A DNA stretch of 64,000 nucleotides from Hyaloperonospora brassicae (lineage: Eukaryota > Oomycota > Peronosporomycetes > Peronosporales > Peronosporaceae), in assembly GCA_947650285.1 (NCBI GenBank), contig CANTFL010001450.1:369004-433003 (forward strand), read 5' to 3'. Each line of letters starts with the position of its first letter. The first letter of the stretch is position 1. Shown here in pieces: positions 46,501-56,323 of this stretch. The position numbers and the translations under genes are program-made. The notes under the pieces were generated by a model. The model saw nothing but the letters and a program-made list of their open reading frames with translations, did not search any database and was not told the origin of the DNA.

Positions 46501-47518
46501 TAGACAGTAGCCGACAACACGATCTTTTCGTATCCTCAAATACACAGTCTCGCTCTCTCCCTTTCGCATTAAACACCGTACAAGCGATCCATTGCCTCGA
46601 TAGTGGATCTCTCAAGCGTAAACAGCACAAATCACAGCCCGATCTTCACTCGCGTACGTGGGCATTGCATTGGTCTCTTCCGTCGGCAATGGGTCTATCC
46701 ACTGGATTACCGCTTGTCGCATTGAGGCGGAAAATGCGCGCACTTGAAGCGGATCTGCTTTCGTGCGAATCGCACGTTGCTCGAAAAAAATGTCGCTCCC
46801 TCCCAATGGCAGATTAGGCACAGCCCATGTCCGTCGTGAGTAAACCTGGGATACGGTACATCTTTTCGGTGTGCCGGGGCAGGCGGCAGTGGCCGCGTCT
46901 CGTAGGGCAGACGTAGGTACCACTTAACTGCGGCGTTCAAGCGGCGTCTAAATGGCCGTCCGATAGCGACTCGACGTCCATTTTCGATCGTCGACCACGT
47001 TCGTGCTCGACTGATCGGTGCACGATGCAGCGAAGTTGATGCAGCGATGGCACTGTAACGTCGCGCCTGGTCTTGCGTTGCAGGACGTTTTCTTGCCTCT
47101 GTGACATGTGAGACTGGAGACGGGTCATTGTTGCTTACGATCATTAGAGAGTTACCGCAAGAAAGAAATCTTGCGGTCCTGTCGCAGTGGATCAGAGTCG
47201 CGAGTCGTCGATATGGACTGGAGAGTAGTGAGTGGGCTGTGTATCTGAAGTAGCGCATGGCTCGAGGCGAGAATAGGCTGATGACACTTGGCGCGCCTCG
47301 TTGTAATACGTGCGCTCACTATGACGAACGAGCAAATTCGAGATCTTGTAGCTGATGGTCCATGCACAGCCTCGTTCTTGAACACGTAGCTGTCGTAGTA
47401 GCGTCGGGTCTCTCGTCCCAATCACCCACGCACCCACGCACCATAGATACCGTCGCACGTCGAGCCGGTCATCGCTCTTCGTTGACTCATTATGCCAACA
47501 ACTGGAAAAACTGATTTA
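43515..47518. other. Gene-free region with degraded frames
   Basis: No gene is recognised. The longest frames are 45149-45784 (plus, 211 codons), the opposing 45303-45641, and 46707-47258 (minus, 183 codons). They are Arg/Cys-rich or interrupted by stops just outside the frame, and none shows a domain. Minus-strand frames at 46261-47258 run nearly end to end with stops between them, which could be an unrecognised decayed repeat. A long hairpin lies at 45775-45833. Confidence 0.5.
45775..45833. repeat. 19-bp inverted repeat (hairpin) in intergenic DNA
   Basis: GACAACTTGACAC-TGGACA at 45775-45795 (with two extra bases, CA) is complementary to TGTCCAGTGTCAAGTTGTC at 45815-45833, around a loop of about 19 nt. 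It is a single strong stem outside any gene. It could be the end of a small inverted-repeat element or a transcription-terminating or processing hairpin. Confidence 0.8.
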
Positions 47519-47788
47519 CACACACACACAACACACACGAGCGCACACGTTCACGTCGACGCGAACGGAAGGGCATCATCTTTGAAAGGCACGTACGCAC
47601 GTACGTCCGAACGTACGTGCGTGGCGGGCAATATAATGGCTCGAGCACCGACAGAATCCTACGGTTCCTTTCAGCCCACAATGTTCCTTTCCACAGCATA
47701 AACACACACGCCTAAACCTACAGGAACCGCAAACCAAACAAGTCAACAGACAAAGGCACACACACACACACACACATACAAACATACA
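47519..47788. repeat. CA-rich tracts and a perfect 11-bp palindrome upstream of the Cys/His-repeat gene
   Basis: (CA)n tracts lie at about 47519-47548 and 47757-47784. Between them, 47596-47621 is a perfect hairpin: CGCACGTACGT, loop CCGA, ACGTACGTGCG. The region precedes a long C-rich leader of the following plus-strand gene and probably includes its promoter. Confidence 0.75.
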
Positions 47789-48192
47789 ACGGACCACAGA
47801 AACCCTACGAACTCGACCGATGAACAAACAAACGTCGCCCACACTGCGCTTTGGACTGCCCCACCGCCCAACTTCAATCGACGCGCTGCTGTCTACCACC
47901 CACCACTGCCATTCACCCATTCACCCATTCACCCCCTCCTCCCCAACATGTTCAGCACGCCCTCTCTCTCTCTCTCCCTCAGCACATAAAACCCACTCCC
48001 CCATCCACCCACTCCCCCACTCACCCATCGCCAATCCCCCAACAGGAAGAACAAAAAAAAAGGGAGAGACGCCCACGACGACACACAATCACAATAACCA
48101 CCGACCGCCCACGTCGCACACGCCCGCACGCACGCACCCACCCACCCCCCACAGCCCATCCGCCTCTGTCTGTACGCCCCGCGAGCCGCAGT

Positions 48193-50322
48193 ATGGCCCA
48201 TCGCGGCGCTCCGTACCCGCCCGCGTCGCCGTCGTCGATCCTCGCGCTCGAAGCCTCGGGCGCCAATCCCGACCTCCTGCGCAGTATGATGGACTGCGTC
48301 GACACGTCGCTCTTCTCGCCCGCGCAATTGGCCAATTGGTCGCACATGAAGACGCGACTCGCGGCCGCTTCTGCCTCGTTGGACGCCCACGAGAAGGACT
48401 GTGTCGTGATCAAGACCGAGTCGCCGCTGGACCGTTCGCTCGGCGCGTCGTGCTATTCCACGGGACAGAACTACTGCAGCAACAGCGCGACAAGCGGTCG
48501 TCGGACGCCCAGTGGTAGTCACACTAGCGCGACGCCCAGTGGTAGTCACACTAGGGCCACGGACATGGAGGACGAGCCGTCGGTGGACTGCCGGCCGCTG
48601 TTGCACCGGGAAGCCAGTATCCAGGACGTGCTGGCGTGTCTCTTGGACCAGCAGCCGCCGTCAGCTCGACGCGCGCCCAGCGGAGGCAACAGTTTCCTCG
48701 AGACAACAGCAGCAAACAAGTCGACTGCTCTGTCTGGCAGCAGCAATAGCAGCAGTGGAGGTGGGAGCGAGCCCAAGCCGCCGTCGCTGCAGAAGCTGTT
48801 GAGCGCCAGTACGTTTTCGCTGACAGAGAAGAAGGAGAGCATGCGGCAGCTGCTGAGTTTCATTGACAGCTCGTTCGCGAGCAACACGCCCGAGCCGCTG
48901 ACGCAGGTGTACAAGGACTGCGAAGCCGGGACGCTGCAGCGGCTCTCGAGTCTCCAGCTCATGCGGAGCTTTATGACGCCGACGCCGGGGGCGTCGACGT
49001 ACAGTGCGGGCGGGGCCAGCAGTGCACAAGGCAGTGGCCGCAGCACGAGCGGCATGGGGACCCGCACGACGAGTTTCGAGATTATTCAAGCGATGCTCAA
49101 TGCCACGTCGAACCAGGCGATCCAGAAACCCATGACGAGTCAAGACAGCTTTCGGTTTCAGCACCTCGCACGGACGCTCGAGTCGATTGAAACGGACGTG
49201 TCGGTGATTGACAATGACGACTACGGCGGCGACGACGTGGTGCAGGTGGACAATCTGGACAATTTGCTGGATTACCATGGCGCCAATGGGAGCAGTAGTG
49301 GGGGGGCACCAACGTCGAGTGGTGGCACCTCGTCAACGTTTGGGGGCCATACGCAGCAACAGGTGAACCCGTCGCGGACCATTTACTCTGAGATGAACTC
49401 GAGCGCAGCGAGCAACAGCTCGAGTTTCCCGTCGTTTGGACAAAACCATTCCAGCCATCAACAACACGCTGGATTTGGTTCTACATCGTCGACATCATCG
49501 GGCGGATTGCCCACGATCGACATGATGAACCAGCAGCAACAGAATTTGCCGTACCATCAGCAACAACAGCACCAGATGATGTTGCAGCAGCAGCAGTTGC
49601 TGCGTCAAGAGCAAGAGCAAGAGCAGAAGCAGCAGCAACACCAGCACAATCGACTGTACCACAATGCGCACATGCAGCAGCAACAGCGAAGTGGAGTGAT
49701 GATGCTGGCACCGGGATACGGTGGCACGAGCCACCAGCCGATGCCGCAGTTTCCAAACATGCTCATGCAGCCTGGATCCGACATGCTGTCGCACAAGCAG
49801 CAGCTGATGCGTGGTGGACACGCACAACAGCAGATGCGGATATTGGCGCAGGGCGGCATGCCAATCAGAACGGATGCGAACGGAATACCGTTGTGCGCAG
49901 CGCTGGGATGCAACCACGCGGCACGCATCAAGGGTATGTGCAAGCTACACGGCGGCGGGCGGCGGTGCAAAGTTGAAGGATGCATGAAGAGCGCACAGAC
50001 TGGCCACTTGTGCATTGCACATGGCGGCGGCAAGCCTTGCAGTGTGGACGGCTGTCCGAAGACCGCGCAGTCGCGAGGGCTGTGCAAGCAGCATGGTGGC
50101 GGCGTGCGGTGCAAGTTCGAGGGCTGCACCAAGAGCTGCCAGTCTGGCGGTTTCTGCCGCGGTCATGGCGGAGGCAAGCGGTGCGAATACCCTGGCTGCA
50201 CCAAGTGGGCTCAGAAGAATGGTCACTGCGCGAAGCACGCCCAGGAGATTGCTGCACAGCAGCTCCAGCAGCAGCAAGTGATGCAGACTCAGATGCAACA
50301 GCAGCAGCTCGTGCATCCTTGA
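48193..50322 (+). CDS. Cys/His-repeat (WRKY19-like zinc finger) protein with Ser- and Gln-rich regions
   Basis: From the Met at 48193 (MAHRGAPYPPASPSS) the protein has 709 residues. The open frame extends upstream to 47851, but that part is a His/Pro/Ser/Thr-rich translation of a C-rich leader, so the later Met is preferred. The N-terminal half is Ser/Gly-rich with short helical blocks (LLRSMMDCVDTSLFSPAQL, and MRQLLSFIDSSF). A Gln/His-rich region lies at about 49530-49690. The C-terminus (49880-50240) has five tandem repeats of about 24 residues with the pattern C-x4-C-x8-C-x2-H-GGG, for example CKVEGCMKSAQTGHLCIAHG. Oomycete annotations often call this WRKY19-like, although no WRKYGQK motif is present. 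A nuclear regulatory role is inferred only. Confidence 0.75.
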   Translation: MAHRGAPYPPASPSSILALEASGANPDLLRSMMDCVDTSLFSPAQLANWSHMKTRLAAASASLDAHEKDCVVIKTESPLDRSLGASCYSTGQNYCSNSATSGRRTPSGSHTSATPSGSHTRATDMEDEPSVDCRPLLHREASIQDVLACLLDQQPPSARRAPSGGNSFLETTAANKSTALSGSSNSSSGGGSEPKPPSLQKLLSASTFSLTEKKESMRQLLSFIDSSFASNTPEPLTQVYKDCEAGTLQRLSSLQLMRSFMTPTPGASTYSAGGASSAQGSGRSTSGMGTRTTSFEIIQAMLNATSNQAIQKPMTSQDSFRFQHLARTLESIETDVSVIDNDDYGGDDVVQVDNLDNLLDYHGANGSSSGGAPTSSGGTSSTFGGHTQQQVNPSRTIYSEMNSSAASNSSSFPSFGQNHSSHQQHAGFGSTSSTSSGGLPTIDMMNQQQQNLPYHQQQQHQMMLQQQQLLRQEQEQEQKQQQHQHNRLYHNAHMQQQQRSGVMMLAPGYGGTSHQPMPQFPNMLMQPGSDMLSHKQQLMRGGHAQQQMRILAQGGMPIRTDANGIPLCAALGCNHAARIKGMCKLHGGGRRCKVEGCMKSAQTGHLCIAHGGGKPCSVDGCPKTAQSRGLCKQHGGGVRCKFEGCTKSCQSGGFCRGHGGGKRCEYPGCTKWAQKNGHCAKHAQEIAAQQLQQQQVMQTQMQQQQLVHP

Positions 50323-53300
50323 GAGTGAGGGCGTTCTGGACAGAAGGAAATTTACATGACACAGTTACAAGTCGTCGTCTAGGTGCTGTGCTCGATGACG
50401 AGAGAAGCAAAGTGGGTAGACGCAATGATGCGACGCACGGGATGACAGCACGACAGATAGGACGATTATGTAGTAGGCGATACCACTTGAATAATAGCCA
50501 GCTGAAGTGCATTTTAGTATGGGTTCACGACGCGTACGACTCGACGGTTGATTGGAGCACGCTCAAGCTCAGAAATTGTAACGCGGTAGCACTGTTCCGT
50601 CAGTCGGCCATAAGCTGTAGCAGCTCTGCCAGTAGTGAGTAGCCGACACAAGTACTGTTGTATGTCTCCTAACTCGCTTGCGATGGAAGTATCGATACGA
50701 ATTGGAGTCATTTTATTGTATTTGACAGCACACTACGCTCATCTGCGTCGATCACAGATGATCTGGCTGGAGCATTCTGGGTCTCCAGCATAAGTGCAAA
50801 CGTGACTGCTTCCTTGGTATCACCAGCATAAAGACTCTTAGTTCGTTTGACGGCCAATGCGTGCTAATGGAACCATCACAGAGTGCTAGCAACCTTCACT
50901 TCAAGCGCAACCATCTTCAGTGTCTGAGAGGCTCTGAGGCTCTCGCTTCTGCTACGAACACATCAGCTGTACTTGGTCACGCTTATGAAGTGATCAAGAA
51001 ACGTCGACATAGAACAAGCTCACCATTCATTTGTTTGGTCCGTCTGCGGTATCGAGACCTTGGAGCGGTGCTCTTACTTTCTGTCCAGTTTACCACGACG
51101 CAACCGGTCTTCTCGACCGAAGTGCGACCAAAAGCCAACTTTATCCCACATTGGTCTGTATCAATCTGCTGGTCTCTGTCGGGAAGACATGAAGCCTATA
51201 AGATCTGTGCTTGAGTGAGGACCTTTAACGATCATGATGCAGTCAACAGTCATTATCTGAAGCGTGCGAGTTGTCACGTCATACGACTGCGACGTTAATG
51301 ACACCGAGACTGAGCTTACCTGGGCAGCAAGATTTGTGTGAGGTTCTTACATGAGTCAGACAACAAGCAGGTCTTCAAGCTGAGCTTTATCGCTTCATTG
51401 CTCGACCTGTATCGTGCATGAAGTCAGAGATTCTTGCTGGTCTGCTGACCAAAACTTGTTTGGTTGCATATAAGTTGACAAGCAAAGTTTGTTTCGTGTC
51501 TCAGGAGACTCTACGACTGAGTTCAGTATATTGCGTCTTCGTTGAGGTGGAGATCTCTATGAGCGCCATCACTCGTATGGTCGACAAAACGAAGCTGACT
51601 GTTGCAAATCAACCGCAACATGCATAAGAAGGACGATATAGAAAGCTTGCGATGCATGCGCGTTGGTCATCAGAATGCCATGTATAAATTCATTCGGTTT
51701 CTCGACAATGTCAGTACGATCTACGACACCCACGTCAGTGTATTGGCCTACGTGGACGCTTGTTCCCCACTATAGTTAAAGCAGCTCGTTGTCCACACCA
51801 ATTGGCATCGGCGACGAACAAAACAGTACTAGTTCATAAAGACGAATAGTGCTACTACTATTGAAGCTGCCATCACATCCGCACGTGACGTTGATCTAGA
51901 GAGAGGCTTTGGCCCGGCAAGTTAACCAACGTTATACTAAGGCTAGCCTAGACAATAGCTAGCACACACAAAAGCTTGCGATGCGCTAGTGTGATGCACT
52001 GCGGATATCATCTGATTCGGTTCAGTCACAATTACCACCTTTCTTTCCTTGCGAGTATCGCGCTGTTTGTCTCACAAGGCATTCATCACTTTCGGTAGGA
52101 CGATGCGTTTTCTTCGAAGTTGGATGCAATTTCAGCACAATTTGCTCGTCTTGCAAAGACATCCTGAATAGGCACTTCGTTTAAAGCACATCGGAGCTGA
52201 TCCCAACACCTTTGTTCTCTAGTGATGGCGTGACGAGACTGTTCATCTCGACGGACTACAAAAGAAACTCTGTACTCGAGTACTTGGCATTGGCTCGTAT
52301 CGAGAGTCTCGATGTATTGTACCTTCCCACATTGGCAATAACATATCCATCGTTCCTTTGCGCTAAGAGTCTCGGTATACTGCATGTGTTGTACGGTCAT
52401 GACAGCTGCTGACGTACTCGTCATTTGACAAAACTTCTCTCCATCTTCTGAGCCGCTACAGACATCAAACACGTCTCACAAAGTTCTGGCTACCGTGGTC
52501 TACAAAATGTGCAAGGAGGCTACTAACGTCGCCGAGTCCAGATGCCAACCAGGATGCGAAGAATATCTTTGAGTTATAATTGAACCGGAAATAGCGGATA
52601 CCGAAACTTTTCGTCCATTCGACGTAAATCTGATCTCAAAAGATAGCATCCACTAAGCTGTACGTATGTTCGATGTGCTCATGCGCTTTGCCTTTCCATA
52701 CCTCGCATCATTGCTGGCTCCACTGCAATGCTCACAGAGCTTTGACCTATCGCTGAACAGATCGTCTTGGTCAATTGCTTCTGGTGTCTTGTTTGTACAC
52801 ACAGTCGCTTCACTTCTAGCCTCACTACACGCTCGCGCAACGCTGAACGTACTGCTGCCGTACTGCTTACGTGTTATACAATTGTCTCTGGTCTCATTCG
52901 TAACAAAAGATGTTGCAATACGTTGCTCCTCGAAGAAAAGGATGCACCGGACTGCTTTGCTTCCATGTCCTTTGTCTTTGACGCACAAAGATGCGCGTGT
53001 GGCAGTTTCATTCAGTGAAACGCACGATGTAGCACCAAAAAAGCTGCCTACGGGTCACTGTGTCGCATATATCCGAGAAATACGCTCCACAACTGTGTAA
53101 ATGAGTTTATATCCATAGGTCAGATAACGGCTCGCGATCTCGATTCTGGAGGTGAAACTGTAGCAACACGCTTCACGTTGTCGTTCGCAAATGCCTAAAG
53201 CGTCTGTAAATTCTCGTTAGAGCAGTGTAATGGCATCAACGCTCCTGTTCTTGTGAGTTGAAGTCATTTTCGTTAGCAATCGTGGTCTACTAATGGCTTC

Positions 53301-53397
53301 CTGGCTCACCGCACAATGCATCCGCGCTCATTATCAGCATCAACACCATATTGGGACATATTGCGCCATTATCAGGCCTCTTATATACGGACATTTG
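50323..53397. other. Gene-free region
   Basis: This holds the 3' flank of the preceding gene and then about 3 kb with short frames only (longest 144 codons, 52666-53100 plus, no domain). I recognise no RNA gene, and the decayed feel of the sequence suggests old repeat DNA. Confidence 0.5.
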
Positions 53398-53452
53398 GGT
53401 TATTTACGGATTTGACGCCGTAAATAATATTTTTGGCGAGCCGTAAATAACC
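53398..53452. repeat. 12-bp inverted repeat with a third internal copy
   Basis: GGTTATTTACGG (53398-53409) and CCGTAAATAACC (53441-53452) are perfect complements, and CCGTAAATAA occurs again at 53418-53427. The three copies lie within 55 bp, about 250 bp upstream of the BED-finger pseudogene. Either outer or inner stems could form. Confidence 0.85.
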
Positions 53453-53698
53453 TTGGTTGGAAATGGCTTAGAAACTTAGGAAGATTGTGATTGGGAGATC
53501 GTTCGGAGTAGTGGGCGAGTGAGCGAGTCCGTGAAAACTGTGTGAGAAAAAAATTAATGGACAAGAGAAACGGGGACCCACCTCACAATCTACAACGACC
53601 CCCGTCCTTCGCGACTAACAGCCAAATTAAACCCAAAGCCCTGGTACCCGCAACAACCCGTAGGAAAATCTGGTGCGTATCACATGTCCTAAAAAGAC

Positions 53699-54177
53699 AA
53701 GCGAGAGACTCTCTTCCAGAATGACCATTCTCTAAAATATGGTGTTCGATTCTATCAGAGGAGCATTAGGGACCGCACTGTTGTCTCAATGGAATGTCGT
53801 TTCTGTATTCACTTCGGTCGCGAGAGCTTGCCAGGCACAAAACGTGCGATAACTACCAACACCAAGTATTACTCGGCCCCATTCCGAACAGCCAACTACA
53901 TGCAGCACCTGAAACAACAGCACCCTGAAAGGTGGCAGGAGTACCAAGGCCTCTCTAATGAACTCAAGAAGAGCTACTTTGAGAATGTCTAGCCCGTGAA
54001 TCGTACCTTACATTCACATTTTGGATCTCAGCAGGTACCGAGGCAGCATACAATCAATGCGCCAATTGCCGACAAAATCATTGGAGACATGCTTTGGGAT
54101 ACAGATGAAGTTATGAGCGAGATTCACACGAAGATGACTCCATTCGTTGACATTGCTGACGGTTATGAAGACCTTGG
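53699..54177 (+). pseudogene. BED-type zinc-finger family fragment, cut by a retroelement end
   Basis: An open frame from 53699 reads KRETLFQNDHSLKYGVRFYQ and then MECRFCIHFGRES at 53789, followed by APFRTANYMQHLKQQHPERW. Cys3/Cys6 and the two His (H-x4-H) form a BED-like C2H2 finger. The same signature marks a large repeat-associated family in oomycetes, as I recall it. A TAG at 53990-53992 interrupts the frame, which then stays open (MNRTLHSHFGSQQ) until the LTR tip begins at 54178. No upstream start codon is present in frame, and no continuation is found on the far side of the retroelement. Confidence 0.55.
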
Positions 54178-54404
54178 TGTAACGGGGTGAGGCTGTTACA
54201 TAAATTGACAGAAAGTATCGATTCTGGGTACTATCTATTTTGATAATATTCGATCAACATCACTCGAGAAGAGGTGATGTTGGCGGGATATTACCCCCGA
54301 GGGTAATATCCTTGGGTTCTCCACTACTTGGTTGATGTAACATCTACATCAACCACCCTGTAACATTACCCCACCCTCAACCATCATTCACTATAGTGAA
54401 TGAT
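54178..54404 (+). repeat. Plus-oriented LTR tip made of consecutive hairpins
   Basis: It starts TGTAACGGGGTGAGGC and for about 175 bp parallels the start of the minus-strand LTR at the right end, in inverted orientation. It holds a row of perfect stems: AACATCAC/GTGATGTT (54256-54281, 8 bp), GGATATTACCC/GGGTAATATCC (54286-54311, 11 bp), GGTTGATGTA/TACATCAACC (54330-54354, 10 bp) and ATCATTCACTATAGTGAATGAT (54383-54404, 11 bp with no loop). The end of this LTR is unclear. Confidence 0.8.
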
Positions 54405-54498
54405 ATGATTAATTGGTGACAGAGATACCACCGTCGTGTCGCTCTGGGGACGGGGAGCACTTGTTGGTCTAATAATTTTCATTTCGACTTTACAGCGC

Positions 54499-56323
54499 AT
54501 GAAGAGTCCGTCCATGCGCTGCGCGAGCAAGGCTGCATCTGAAGCGGCTGAACGGATGCGTGCAGCCGGAGAGAAAGACTCTCAAGACTCGTCAGCAGGC
54601 GATAATGCGCCTGCTGCTGCTAATGAGCAGCCTGCAACACCCATAGTTGCAGGTGCAGTGGTCATCCACGCGCAGATTCTTAATCCGCAGCTTTGGCTGC
54701 GGGTCGTAGACCCATGGACGTCGAATCCGGAATATAGCTTCTCTATTCGGGCGAGTGGGACTCCCCGTCCGACTCGAAGTCAACCGTGAAGTCCAGCCGT
54801 AAAACTGCGGGTGCAGAAACGACGACTGCTCAGCCACGTGGCAGTCTCGATCCTGAGTTGCGTCATGAATTGTTCGGCTCGTCCGATGAGTCCATGGACT
54901 CGTCACGGGGACCAAGCCGATCGCACTCGCATTCGTTTGATGCGAGTGATAAATATGACGATGCGAGTCATCGTGATGATGTCAATGACTCCTCGCGGAG
55001 TCATCATAGCCGTACCAATCCCAGTGATTGCGGCGATCGCATTGTCCACAGAGACACTGCGCAAGAGGAGCAGGATCGTGATGCGTTACGATCTGCTCCT
55101 GAGAACAATCCATGGATGCCTCCCCTGGGTAATATCAGGGAGTGGTACGGTTATACCACTGGGGTTTCGCTTTCTCTCGGAGCAGGCTCTCAATTCATCA
55201 AGACTCCATGATTTTGATGTCAGTGCGAGAAATTATTGCACTGAACATGATTACTACATCGATGTCTTTTTCAGACATCGATGATATCACGGCAACCACA
55301 ATCGAGACGAAGTATCGTTGGCGCAAGCGCGGAACTCGTTTATCGCCAACATCGAAAACTTTGGAAGGGGTGCCTGGATTAACAAAATTATTGTAGCTCG
55401 CAATAATTTTGAGCAGAAGTCGCCAACCGGTGCTCGATACAAACTCACCGATTGTCGTGAGAGGCAGGTTTACCTTGCTTCTCGTGGAAGAGAACAGTCT
55501 GAGTTCCGTTGACAACTCTGTTCGCGACCCTAGGTATGCCGTCCTCTCTAATCAGCCGAATTAAAGGATGCGCATCTCGTTCGAGATACGCAAAGGGATT
55601 GAGACATTACAATCCCTTTACGAACGCGCGGGGCATTCGTTCGACGACGGCCCTCCATCAAAGGGTGTGTCTCGTTGTACTGCTCGACGATATCGGGGAC
55701 ACCCACCATCAGCTGAGAGCGGGGCTCCCAGCTGTTCAACGAAGGTGGATTACCCTCCACTGTACGAGGTAACTCGTCCTTGCTCCTGAATTGTCACGGT
55801 GATTCAAGATACGCTCCACAAGGAAGCGTTGACCACCGTGTGAGTCCGCCAAACGATGTGGAGGAGGAGGAAAACCTCCTTTAAGCTGTCTGATCACCAT
55901 CACGATTCGTACGAGATGAATCGCGCAATCGTTAAATTGCGCGATGATTTGTAGTACGAGCGGGACAGGCGATATGATCTTACCGAAACTGTGCGGAAGC
56001 ACCGCAAGGATCGCGAGACCGAGCGTGCGAAGGACCGTGCTGAGTACAAGGTGGCGCAACTGCAGGTCGAGCGCGATATCCGCTCCCTCGTTAAAGAGCT
56101 GGGGACGGCATGCAGGGAAGTCTCTCGCCTGGATGGGGATATCTCTTCACTGAGCGTCGAGAATGATCGTCTGGAGCGCAAGCGCAAGAACCTGATGGAG
56201 GTTCTTGAACGTGGGGGTTATCTTCATCGCCGAAAGAGGACTCGTACTGACAGTACGGGCGGAGACGTCCCACGTATACGTAGGATGCGTACGCATCCTA
56301 CGTGGCAGCTCGATCGTGTATGA
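54499..56323 (+). pseudogene. Accessory retroelement protein with C-terminal coiled coil, antisense to pol
   Basis: Plus-strand frames continue each other with a few shifts and stops. From 54499 there is MKSPSMRCASKAASEAAERM; then at 54660-54720 VIHAQILNPQLWLRVVDPW; a Ser/Asp-rich stretch; NPWMPPLGNIREWYGYTTG (about 55107-55163); GAWINKIIVARNNFEQ (55363-55410); and ISFEIRKGIETLQSLYERAG (55571-55630). From about 55890 to 56300 a coiled coil of about 140 residues (MNRAIVKLRDDL, YERDRRYDLTETVRKHRKDR and onwards) ends in a basic tail, RRKRTRTDS. I recall similar repeat-associated proteins from other oomycetes, often with this order of motifs, but know no function. A normal gag start lies on the other strand, so this is not simply the element's gag. 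It may be a structural or accessory protein. Confidence 0.65.

Noticed and set aside
46261..47258. Nearly continuous minus-strand frames resembling a decayed protein gene
   Set aside because: Stops and shifts separate the pieces and no family could be named. Mentioned only in the gap description.
47851..48192. N-terminal extension of the Cys/His-repeat protein
   Set aside because: It translates a C-rich, repeat-laden leader into His/Pro/Thr/Ser runs; the Met at 48193 begins the structured protein.
54436..55211. The plus-strand frames of the retroelement as its gag
   Set aside because: A recognisable Gypsy gag start lies on the minus strand next to the primer-binding site, so the plus-strand protein is treated as an accessory product, not the gag.
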